DNA of 64,000 bases from Vibrio sonorensis (GTDB lineage Bacteria; Pseudomonadota; Gammaproteobacteria; Enterobacterales; Vibrionaceae): NCBI RefSeq assembly GCF_001854765.1, contig NZ_LJJE01000092.1:248001-312000 (forward strand), given 5' to 3'. This document shows positions 11,797 through 18,117 of the stretch, one piece after another. The notes under the pieces were generated by a model that saw nothing but the letters and a program-made list of their open reading frames with translations, did not search any database and had not been told where the DNA came from. The first letter of the stretch is position 1. Each line of letters begins with the position of its first letter. Both the position numbers and the translations under genes were made by a program.

Positions 11797-12098
11797 TGAA
11801 GAAAGAAGCAACTATATCTATTCGTTTTCTAACTGCCGAAGAAGGAGGCCGCCAATCTTCGCTTGAAAGTGAAAGATATGGTTGTCCTTTGATGATTGAT
11901 GATGGTCAGGGTTTTGATTGTCGTTTCGTCTTAGATGAGGTTACAGTTTTTGAGCTTGGCAAGGAGTACGAAATAGCTATCATATTCCTTAATCCTGAGA
12001 ATGCTTTAAGTTACTTAAGGGAAGGTGATGAAGTTTATCTTTGGGAAGGTAAGAAGATAGGTGTGGGAACTGTTAGAAAAATTTTTTCTAGCGAATAA
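11796..12098 (+). CDS. EF-Tu domain III-like protein, orphan immunity candidate
   Basis: A 100-residue cytoplasmic protein that aligns by eye along its whole length with the third (C-terminal beta-barrel) domain of elongation factor Tu. LTAEEGGR matches EF-Tu LSKDEGGR, and the end 'EGKKIGVGTVRKIF' matches 'EGGRTVGAGVVAKVL'. The GTPase domain is absent. The ATG overlaps the stop of a truncated toxin (TGATG), the position of an immunity gene. An upstream GTG at 11793 is an alternative start. Its TAA stop (12096-12098) is the first three bases of a RAYT terminal repeat. Inference: several known CDI toxins act through EF-Tu, so this could be a decoy immunity protein. Confidence 0.7.
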   Translation: MKKEATISIRFLTAEEGGRQSSLESERYGCPLMIDDGQGFDCRFVLDEVTVFELGKEYEIAIIFLNPENALSYLREGDEVYLWEGKKIGVGTVRKIFSSE

Positions 12099-12147
12099 AA
12101 GGGGTCAGAGCCGTTTTAAAAGATAAAAGGGGTCAGAGCCGTTTTAA
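12096..12147. repeat. two left-end copies of the 24-bp RAYT terminal repeat
   Basis: Two identical copies at 12096-12119 and 12124-12147, offset by 28 bp, containing AAAGGGGTCAGAGCCGTTTT. The first supplies the stop codon of the EF-Tu-like gene. The second directly precedes the conserved ~40-bp leader (TTTTAGTCTTGGGG...) found before every RAYT start here. Confidence 0.9.
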
Positions 12148-12189
12148 ATATCTTTTAGTCTTGGGGGGCAGAAATGGAAGGGAACTGTT

Positions 12190-12896
12190 ATGCCAAGAAA
12201 ACCGAGATTATCAGTCGCAGGAGTCTGCGAGCATGTTATTCAACGAGGGAACAACCGTCAGGTTATCTTCGCCAATGAAGAGGACATGAAAGCCTACCTT
12301 ACTTGGTTAAAAGAGTACTCAAATCGTTTTCAAGTATCGATTCATGCATGGGTATTAATGACCAACCATGTGCATTTACTCTGCACACCATCTTCACCCG
12401 AGAGTATATCGAAAATGATGCAGTCTCTAGGACGCATGTATGTGATGGACTTTAATCGCACTTATCAAAGAACGGGCACCTTGTGGGAAGGCAGGTATCG
12501 TTCATGTTTGGTAGATAGTGATACTTATCTGTTTGAACTTTATCGATATATAGAAATGAACCCTGTAAGAGCGAACATGGTAGCGTATCCAGATGATTAC
12601 AATTGGAGTAGTCACCACTGCAATCTTATGGAAAAGCAAGTACGTTGGTCACGCCTCATCAACGCTATTTAGAGCTAGGAAAAACACTCGAAGAGAGACA
12701 GTCAAATTATCGAGCTTTGTTCAAAGCGCAAGTAGCCCCCAAAGTAGTTTTAGGCATAGTAGAGGCAACAAATAAAGGTGTCGCTCTTGGGAGCGATAAA
12801 TTTATGGGTGAAATTGAAGCTCTAACAGGAGTGAGAGCGGTAAGTAAAAAGCGAGGTCGGAAGTTGGGTTGGGGGAAGAGAATAGCAGAAGATTAA
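12190..12896 (+). pseudogene. RAYT (Y1, REP-associated) transposase, copy A, frameshifted
   Basis: A single-strand Y1/HUH transposase of the REP-associated TnpA type, nearly identical to the intact copy at 13876-14583. It carries the HUH motif (NHVHLL) and the catalytic-Tyr segment (YRYIEMNPVRA). The frame is lost at about 12624, where copy B has AATGCTT and this copy AATCTT; the remaining frame runs to 12896. The copies also differ by several substitutions. The last codon overlaps the right terminal repeat. As given it cannot make a full protein. Confidence 0.88.
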
Positions 12897-12977
12897 AACG
12901 GCTCTGACCCCTTTTATGCTGCTGACCCCTTTTATGCTGCTTGCAAAGAAAGATTAAAACGGCTCTGACCCCTTTTA
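12893..12977. repeat. right-end repeats of RAYT copy A, duplicated
   Basis: Full 24-bp right repeats at 12893-12916 and 12954-12977, with a partial copy (CTGACCCCTTTTATGCTGC) between them at about 12922-12940. The array marks the junction between transposase copy A and the next orphan toxin fragment, which continues in frame straight out of the second repeat. Confidence 0.88.
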
Positions 12978-12980
12978 CAC

Positions 12981-13445
12981 GCATTACTTAATGCCAACTA
13001 TCAATCTTACGAAGGTGAATTTGATTATTTAAATGATACAGAAGCACTTAGGGAGTTGAATGATATCTACAGAGAGTTCGCTGACCCTGATGGTTCAAAA
13101 CGCTTGGCAGAGGAGGAACTTGTAAACAACTTGCCGTCTAATGCTGTTACAGCAATAGCAGGAATGTGTACAGTACTGAGCGCTGGTCAATGTGCTTATG
13201 TATTTGGAGGACTAGAAATTGCAACAGAAGCAAGCAACATAGATTATGAGAACTGGGAGCAAGACTATAAATTGGGAAAACCTGCAATGGGCCTAATTGG
13301 GTTAGGAGTGTCTGACACTATCGCAGATATGCCCGGATTTGGATCTAAAGGAAAAGTTACTCTGGATGTTATTAACTTTTTATATGGGCTAGGCTTTGAT
13401 GCATTTGTAGACAATATAGAATCAGAAGAGGTTCAAGATGACTGA
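12981..13445 (+). pseudogene. orphan toxin fragment (cassette 2), 5'-truncated
   Basis: An open frame from the RAYT repeat junction to 13445; the first internal start is at 13056. It begins with YQSYEGEFDYLND, which resembles CdiA pretoxin sequence, and continues with a Gly/Ala-rich amphipathic or hydrophobic region (NAVTAIAGMCTVLSAGQCAYVFGG, shown in part) and 'DTIADMPGFGSKGK'. It overlaps the next gene by 8 bp. The signal and TPS regions are absent, so it is not independently secretable. The membrane-spanning partner suggests a membrane-acting toxin (inference). Confidence 0.6.
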
Positions 13446-13770
13446 AAATCGTCACTATTTTGGTTTGTACAAGTTTGGAGGCATGATCGCCTTCTTAGTC
13501 TATTTTTCATTTACCTTCATATATAACGAGGCATATGGTTTATTGATCCTCTATTCCCCTTTTTATGTTGTTTATTTTACTAGTAATACAATAAGAAAAG
13601 TTATGGAAGAGAATGAAAAATTCAAATGGTATTTGATGATTTCTTCATTTTTTATAGTTTTATGTGGGTTTTTTAATAATTACTTGAGCCTTGCGGTATC
13701 TTTCATTTGTTATTTATTATTAAGCAAATGTGTTGTTAGTTTTTATAAGGAAATTGACAATAAAAAGTAA
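13438..13770 (+). CDS. orphan membrane immunity protein (cassette 2)
   Basis: A 110-residue integral membrane protein with three or four predicted hydrophobic helices (about residues 10-30, 34-50, 62-80 and 82-98). Its start overlaps the preceding toxin fragment by 8 bp, the classical immunity position. AT-rich codon use contrasts with the core genes. Membrane immunity proteins usually protect against pore-forming or inner-membrane-targeting toxins, so this is inferred for cassette 2. Family not recognised. Confidence 0.6.
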   Translation: MTENRHYFGLYKFGGMIAFLVYFSFTFIYNEAYGLLILYSPFYVVYFTSNTIRKVMEENEKFKWYLMISSFFIVLCGFFNNYLSLAVSFICYLLLSKCVVSFYKEIDNKK

Positions 13771-13773
13771 AAA

Positions 13774-13813
13774 GCGAATAAAACGAATAAAAGCGAATAA
13801 AAGGCAAATAAAA
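13774..13813 (+). repeat. tandem GCGAATAAAA micro-repeats before RAYT copy B
   Basis: Four imperfect tandem units of GCGAATAAAA (13774, 13784, 13793, 13803) run into the left RAYT repeat. A single GCGAATAAAA sits at the equivalent place before the repeat at 12096. They look like slippage products at the insertion border. Confidence 0.7.
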
Positions 13814-13875
13814 GGGGTCAGAGCCGTTTTAAATAGTTTTTAGTCTTGGGGGGGCAGAAATAGAAGGGAATTGTT

Positions 13876-14583
13876 ATGCCAAGAAAACCGAGATTATCAG
13901 TCGCAGGAGTCTGCGAGCATGTAATTCAACGAGGGAACAACCGTCAGGTTATTTTCGCCACTGAAGAGGACATGAAAGCCTACCTTACGTGGTTAAAAGA
14001 GTACTCAAATCGTTTTCAAGTATCGATTCATGTATGGGTGCTCATGACCAACCATGTGCATTTACTCTGCACACCATCTTCACCAGAGAGTATATCGAAA
14101 ATGATGCAGTCTCTAGGACGCATGTATGTGATGTACTTTAATCGCACTTATCAAAGAACGGGCACCTTGTGGGAAGGGAGGTATCGTTCATGTTTGGTAG
14201 AGAGTGATACTTATCTGTTTGAACTTTATCGATATATAGAAATGAACCCTGTCAGAGCGAACATGGTCACGTATCCAGATGATTACAACTGGAGCAGTCA
14301 CCAATGTAATGCTTATGGAGAAGGAAGTACGTTGGTCACGCCTCATCAACGCTATTTAGAGCTAGGGAGAACACTCGAAGAGAGGCAATCAAATTATCGT
14401 GCCTTGTTCAAAGCGCAAGTAGCCCCCAAAGTAGTGTTAGGCATAGTAGAGGCAACAAATAAAGGTGTCGCTCTTGGCAGTGATAAATTTATCGATGAAA
14501 TTGAAGCTTTAACAGGTGTGAGAGCGGAAAGTAAAAAGCGCGGCCGGAAGTTGGGTTGGAAGAAGAAAATAACAGAAGATTAA
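13876..14583 (+). CDS. RAYT (REP-associated Y1) transposase, intact
   Basis: A 235-residue Y1/HUH-superfamily transposase (IS200/TnpA_REP type) that nicks and rejoins single-stranded DNA at palindromic ends. The N-terminal signature is PRKPR...CEHVIQRGNNRQVIF, the HUH motif NHVHLL lies near residue 61, the helix with the likely nucleophile Tyr is FELYRYIEMNPVRA, and a basic C-terminal tail (SKKRGRKLGWKKK) follows. The ATG follows a conserved leader. The TAA stop (14581-14583) lies inside the right terminal repeat. Related copies, all damaged, lie at 11398, 12190 and 15480. This copy may supply activity in trans. Confidence 0.9.
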   Translation: MPRKPRLSVAGVCEHVIQRGNNRQVIFATEEDMKAYLTWLKEYSNRFQVSIHVWVLMTNHVHLLCTPSSPESISKMMQSLGRMYVMYFNRTYQRTGTLWEGRYRSCLVESDTYLFELYRYIEMNPVRANMVTYPDDYNWSSHQCNAYGEGSTLVTPHQRYLELGRTLEERQSNYRALFKAQVAPKVVLGIVEATNKGVALGSDKFIDEIEALTGVRAESKKRGRKLGWKKKITED

Positions 14584-14603
14584 AACGGCTCTGACCCCTT
14601 TTA
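14580..14603. repeat. right terminal repeat of RAYT copy B
   Basis: A 24-bp repeat (core AAAACGGCTCTGACCCCTTT) that is the perfect reverse complement of the left repeat at 13809-13832. It contains the transposase stop codon. Confidence 0.9.
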
Positions 14604-14645
14604 CTCTCTTTTACTGCTCGATATGAGGATTGATGTTTAGTAGTT

Positions 14646-15032
14646 ATGAGTATTGAAAAATTAGAAAAATGGGAGCCAATTTCAGGAATTCCCGATAAAT
14701 TGTATCTATCAGAACTGTCTGATAGTGGGCATGGACTCTGTCTGAGGTTGGTCGGTGAAACCGATGCACCTGTGTTATATGTTAAGTTTGATTCTACTTT
14801 GTCTTATCGTAATACGGATGAAGGAGATAGGTTGAAGTTTTTAAATTAAACTTCAGGGCAAATGAAATGGTCTTTATATATTCTTTCTTCTTCTGAATAC
14901 ATATCTTGGTTTAACGAATAAAGTTATTCGACACATATTTCAGGAAGTATCAAACATTATTTATTTTTCACTCCAAATGACATAGTAGAAGTTCTTTCAT
15001 TTGATGAGCCAATTGTAGAATATGAAGAATAA
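14646..15032 (+). pseudogene. orphan immunity gene (cassette 3) with two in-frame TAA stops
   Basis: One 129-codon frame opened by ATG 14646 is interrupted by TAA at 14847-14849 and again about 28 codons later. Both sides read as coherent protein (MKWSLYILSSSEYISWFNE, then THISGSIKHYLFFTPNDIVE) and the frame ends EYEE at 15030-15032. No indel is needed, so these are nonsense substitutions (probably CAA/GAA/AAA to TAA). About 40 bp of possible toxin tail precede it after the RAYT repeat. Protein family unknown; the low GC and position suggest immunity. Confidence 0.6.
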
Positions 15033-15049
15033 AAGCTATTTAAAAGGTT

Positions 15050-15409
15050 ATGATGAAAAAAAGTAAAGATTTTATTATATTTTTTATTCTGATTTTAGTT
15101 ATCTCTAATTTATATATATGCAGTAGAAATAATGTAGAGTTTAATGGGGTTATTGTAGATGCCAAATGCATAGTTTATGGTAAGAGTGATATTGGATTGC
15201 AACTTTTAGTTAATAATGGCGATTTCTACAGAAAATTTGCACTTCCGCCTAAAGATAAACTATGTAAGGACTATGTTGAAGATAAGATAAATTACATTGG
15301 TAAAGAGGTTACAGTAAAATATAGTCATTTTTATGGTTATTTTCAAAAAACAATGATTTTCTACATAGAAGGGTATGGTGATATAGAGCCTAATTGGGTA
15401 AAAGAGTAA
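15050..15409 (+). CDS. small membrane-anchored or periplasmic protein, orphan cassette
   Basis: A 119-residue protein with an N-terminal hydrophobic helix (residues 8-25) and a beta-rich domain with three Cys residues (positions ~25, 40 and 73). It is either a signal-anchor protein or exported. An AAAGG ribosome site precedes tandem ATGs (15050/15053). Very AT-rich, it lies between a decayed immunity gene and RAYT copy C. It could be the immunity partner of a periplasm-acting toxin, or an unrelated passenger. Not recognised. Confidence 0.5.
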   Translation: MMKKSKDFIIFFILILVISNLYICSRNNVEFNGVIVDAKCIVYGKSDIGLQLLVNNGDFYRKFALPPKDKLCKDYVEDKINYIGKEVTVKYSHFYGYFQKTMIFYIEGYGDIEPNWVKE

Positions 15410-15413
15410 AGAA

Positions 15414-15728
15414 TAAAAGGGGTCAGAGCCGTTTTAAATAGTTTTTAGTCTTGGGGGCAGAAATAGAAGGGAACTGTTATGCCAAGAAAACCGAGATTAT
15501 CAGTCGCAGGAGTCTGCGAGCATGTAATTCAACGAGGGAATAACCGTCAGGTTATCTTCGCCACAGAAGAGGACATGAAAGCCTACCTTACTTGGTTAAA
15601 AGAGTACTCAAATCGTTTTCAAGTATTGGTTCATGCATGGGGAATAGATCTATAGATGAGATTGAAGCTTGAACAGGAGTTAGAGTGACAAGCAAAAAAC
15701 ACAGCCGGAAGTTGTAACCCCTTTTATT
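15414..15728 (+). mobile_element. internally deleted RAYT element (copy C, MITE-like)
   Basis: It has the left terminal repeat (15414-15437), the conserved leader and the first ~55 codons of the transposase from ATG 15480. It then jumps at about 15642 to the last ~30 codons (EIEA, TGVR, SKKH), losing roughly 450 bp including the HUH and Tyr motifs. The right end is degenerate (GTAACCCCTTTTAT). It cannot encode an active enzyme but keeps both ends, the structure of a non-autonomous derivative. Confidence 0.8.
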
Positions 15729-15846
15729 TCCCTAACAACTATACTGTTTGTAGTGCATGTTGAAGTTGAATTCCGATTGAGTAATAAGACGCTAAAACAG
15801 TATGTTTAGGTTTAAGTGTCTGTTTATATTAAGTAAAGGACCAAAA

Positions 15847-16599
15847 ATGAACAGACTGGTTGGAGTAATACTACTTGTTTCTATTATGCTATCTCCTCTC
15901 AGTTACAGCGCTGAAGTAAGGATTTTGTGTGAAGATGAAATGTATCCTTTTTCATGGCAAGAAAACGGCGAACCTAAAGGGGTTGTGGTTGAAATGGTAC
16001 AGTCCATGCTCGATGACATGGGAAAACAGAACCCAATAGAGATCTATCCTTGGAATAGAGTATACAAGTTGGGCTTAACGAGTCCATACACCATGATTTG
16101 TACGATGGCAAAAACCGCTGAGCGCAGTCCTCAATTTAAATGGGTAGGAGAAGTGTTTTCCAGCCCACCAGTTCTATTGGCTTTAAAAGGGCGGGAAGAT
16201 ATTGATATTGAATCTTTCCAAGATCTTAAAAATTATACCATTGGTACTCATCGAGGTTCCTTTCGTGAGAAATATCTCGTGGCGCGTGGGTTGTATTTGG
16301 AAAAGCATCTTTTTTCTGAAAATTCCAATAGCAGTAACTACAAAAAGTTGAAAAAAGGACGAATCGATCTGTGGTCTATATCTTTGTTACTCGCTTACCA
16401 GATTCTACTGGAGCAAGATGAAAACCTAGATGAGAAACTGCGCATTGTTTATACTTTAGATGAACTTCCACAAGGGCAGCATATGGCTTTTCAACTCTCC
16501 ACACCAGATGATCTTGTTGAACAGTACCGCGAGGCACTTCGCAATATAAAAGAAAATGGTACCCACGAAGCCATCGTCAACAAGTATTTTCGTCGATAA
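15847..16599 (+). CDS. periplasmic solute-binding protein (SBP_bac_3 type)
   Basis: The start at ATG 15847 has an AAAGGA ribosome site and gives a clean signal peptide cut after SYSA; upstream in-frame codons lack one. The 250-residue protein has the type II periplasmic fold of amino-acid-type binding proteins (ILCEDEMYPFSW, GVVVEMVQSML, TMAKTAERSPQFKWVG, IGTHRGSF). No ABC permease or ATPase is adjacent, so it may be an orphan or sensory binding protein. It interrupts the toxin cassette array and has core-like codon use. The ligand is unknown. Confidence 0.75.
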   Translation: MNRLVGVILLVSIMLSPLSYSAEVRILCEDEMYPFSWQENGEPKGVVVEMVQSMLDDMGKQNPIEIYPWNRVYKLGLTSPYTMICTMAKTAERSPQFKWVGEVFSSPPVLLALKGREDIDIESFQDLKNYTIGTHRGSFREKYLVARGLYLEKHLFSENSNSSNYKKLKKGRIDLWSISLLLAYQILLEQDENLDEKLRIVYTLDELPQGQHMAFQLSTPDDLVEQYREALRNIKENGTHEAIVNKYFRR

Positions 16600-16625
16600 A
16601 GTTAAAGCATCCAAGTAAAAGCAAG

Positions 16626-16662
16626 TAATACGGGCCTAACCCCTTTACGACTGACCCCTTTA
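16626..16662. repeat. decayed RAYT right-end repeats
   Basis: ACGGGCCTAACCCCTTTACG and ACTGACCCCTTTATAA are two degenerate, overlapping versions of the right terminal repeat. They mark an older element boundary past the binding-protein gene. Confidence 0.55.
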
Positions 16663-16675
16663 TAACCCTAAGCGG

Positions 16676-16827
16676 AAGCTCTATACCACGAGAGAAGAGG
16701 CTCGTAGGGACATCTTCGAACATATGAGATGTTCTACAGCATTAAACGCCGACTTGGTTCCAATAATCAATCGTTACCAGTAGAGTATGAAAAGCAATAT
16801 GAAATCAAGTTAAAAAGTGTCTACTGA
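16676..16827 (+). mobile_element. IS3-family transposase (OrfB) 3' remnant
   Basis: The frame KLYTTREEARRDIFEH, then after a shift at about 16724 'MFYSIKRRLGSNNQSLPVEY' and a stop at 16825-16827, matches the C-terminal end of IS3-group integrase-like transposases (the EYIEMFYN-x-KRRH-S-L region). Only the last ~50 codons remain, with a frame disruption. No partner inverted repeat was found. Confidence 0.7.
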
Positions 16828-16872
16828 TTTGTTGGTTATTCAGGCCTCTAATATTAATAAGGTTGAAAATAG

Positions 16873-17088
16873 ATGAAATACTCTGAAGTCGAATTTGATG
16901 AATCGGAAGGGTACCCAGTCGGGAAAGATTTGAGTTATCAATGTACGATATGTGGGGATATTCTTTCATCAAATGATGTTAGGACTGCGGGGTTTTGTCG
17001 ATGCAGGAACTTACATGTAGATTCGGACTATTGCCGTATATCAATCAAGACTTTGAGTAGTGTGAAGTTGCTGAAAAAGATGAAATAG
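16873..17088 (+). CDS. small Cys-rich (zinc-ribbon-like) protein
   Basis: A 71-residue protein with CTICGDIL...GFCRCRN...YC, i.e. C-x2-C and C-x-C pairs that could bind one zinc ion. It is AT-rich, and a decayed RAYT left-repeat-like sequence follows within ~25 bp, as after the other orphan immunity genes. I therefore suspect another cassette remnant, but no toxin partner is visible because an IS3 remnant lies immediately upstream. Family unknown. Confidence 0.5.
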   Translation: MKYSEVEFDESEGYPVGKDLSYQCTICGDILSSNDVRTAGFCRCRNLHVDSDYCRISIKTLSSVKLLKKMK

Positions 17089-17110
17089 AAAAAAGGAAAT
17101 AAAAGCGAAA

Positions 17111-17131
17111 CATAAGGGACATGGCCTTTTA
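17111..17131. repeat. possible decayed RAYT left-end repeat
   Basis: ATAAGGGACATGGCCTTTTA resembles the left terminal repeat with several mismatches and one gap. It would mark the distal boundary of the orphan cassette region. Weak on its own. Confidence 0.3.
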
Positions 17132-17238
17132 ATCCACCGCAAGATGTCGTTGTGTAATTTATCAAATTGAGAGCTTATTAACATGCTATCGGTGACACTT
17201 AATGTACTCTGATTTAAAGACAAAAGAGGATTCTATCG

Positions 17239-17499
17239 ATGTCAAAAACATCTAAGCTACGCAATGAAGATAAACTGATTAAGAAGGCACTGGAAATTGG
17301 CGGTAAAATGGCAAAGATGCAAGGCTTTGATCTCCCTCAGTCGCCACAGCCTTTAAGAGTCAAAGCAATTTATCTATTTTTGGTCGACGCTAAACAGATA
17401 ACGCCGTTACCTGAAAGCAAACTTGATGGCGCAAGCATCAAGCACAGGCTGGCGCTTTGGGTCCACAATGCGTTGCCAGACAACGACCCACTAAAATAG
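17239..17499 (+). CDS. DUF5062 family protein
   Basis: An 86-residue basic protein whose sequence (RNEDKLIKKALEIGGKMAKM, FLVDAKQITPLPESK) matches my memory of the DUF5062 family of Vibrio and relatives. Function unknown, soluble, no signal. A GAGG ribosome site precedes the ATG. It is monocistronic, with a strong terminator hairpin downstream (17655-17681). It marks the return from the accessory toxin region to core chromosome. Confidence 0.75.
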   Translation: MSKTSKLRNEDKLIKKALEIGGKMAKMQGFDLPQSPQPLRVKAIYLFLVDAKQITPLPESKLDGASIKHRLALWVHNALPDNDPLK

Positions 17500-17654
17500 A
17501 GATAATAGAGAAGGGGATTTACTCGGCTGCCTTGTCTGCTTTTAACGGGCGATTATTGATAAGCGTGCATAATCGTTTAGCTAATTCCCTCAAAATACCT
17601 AATGCATAATACCGTAAAGACTGTGCTTTGGTATGTAAAGTTATACCCCTTTTC

Positions 17655-17690
17655 AAGGCTAGGCTATTCAGTCCTAGCCTTTCTGTTTTC
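17655..17690 (+). terminator. rho-independent terminator
   Basis: AAGGCTAGG (17655-17663) pairs perfectly with CCTAGCCTT (17673-17681), followed by a T-rich tract. It probably ends the DUF5062 transcript. A 69-codon hydrophobic open frame overlaps it and is not credited as a gene. Confidence 0.75.
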
Positions 17691-18117
17691 AGGTTTTTTT
17701 TCTCGTACTATTGCTGTTCTTAACACTATGTTTTTTGTGCCTCTATTTTTTTGTATTTTGATTTTATTTTGGTTTTTAAAGTCCAAATATATTATTTCTA
17801 TGGACTTTTAGTTTGTATTTTAAATTTGTGAAGTTTGGTTTTTGTATGATTTTTAAATATATTATTTATATTAAATAATATAATTGTATTGTTCAGCAAT
17901 CCCTTTAATGATTTATTTGTAATTAGCGGTGATTCGTGGATTTATGACATGGATATTTACTAAATTCCACCTAAGTCATTAGTACTAAATAGGTTTTTCG
18001 TGTTGTAAATGATTATCATTAATGATATTGATCTGATTTTTTAAAAGTTAGAGAGTAGTTTAATCTCTGATTTTTAAGCTTGTAATAGATTATGTTATTC
18101 GATCGGAGAGTCATTAT
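17691..18117. other. AT-rich intergenic region before nikA
   Basis: About 430 bp of very AT-rich sequence without a credible gene. The only recognisable element is a Fur-box-like site at 18005-18023. It presumably carries the nikA promoter. Confidence 0.6.
18005..18023. promoter_or_regulatory. Fur-box-like operator upstream of nikA
   Basis: GTAAATGATTATCATTAAT matches the 19-bp Fur consensus GATAATGATAATCATTATC at 14 of 19 positions, with a nearly perfect core (AATGATtATCATTA). It lies ~95 bp upstream of the nikA start, so iron-responsive control is likely. Confidence 0.6.

Larger units (their letters stand above)
13809..14603 (+). mobile_element. complete RAYT element (copy B), ~795 bp
   Basis: The only intact element of the array. 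The left 24-bp repeat (13809-13832) and right repeat (14580-14603) are perfect inverted copies and enclose a conserved 43-bp leader and the transposase gene. No target-site duplication is evident, as expected for Y1 enzymes. The element sits exactly between an immunity gene and a further orphan cassette. Confidence 0.85.

Noticed and set aside
11398-15728. CRISPR-like array from the repeated 24-mers
   Set aside because: Repeat spacing is irregular, orientation alternates, and the copies mark the ends of transposase elements rather than uniform spacers.
17602-17811. 69-codon hydrophobic open frame after the DUF5062 gene
   Set aside because: It overlaps a perfect terminator hairpin (17655-17681), has no ribosome site and owes its hydrophobicity to T-rich sequence; probably not a gene.
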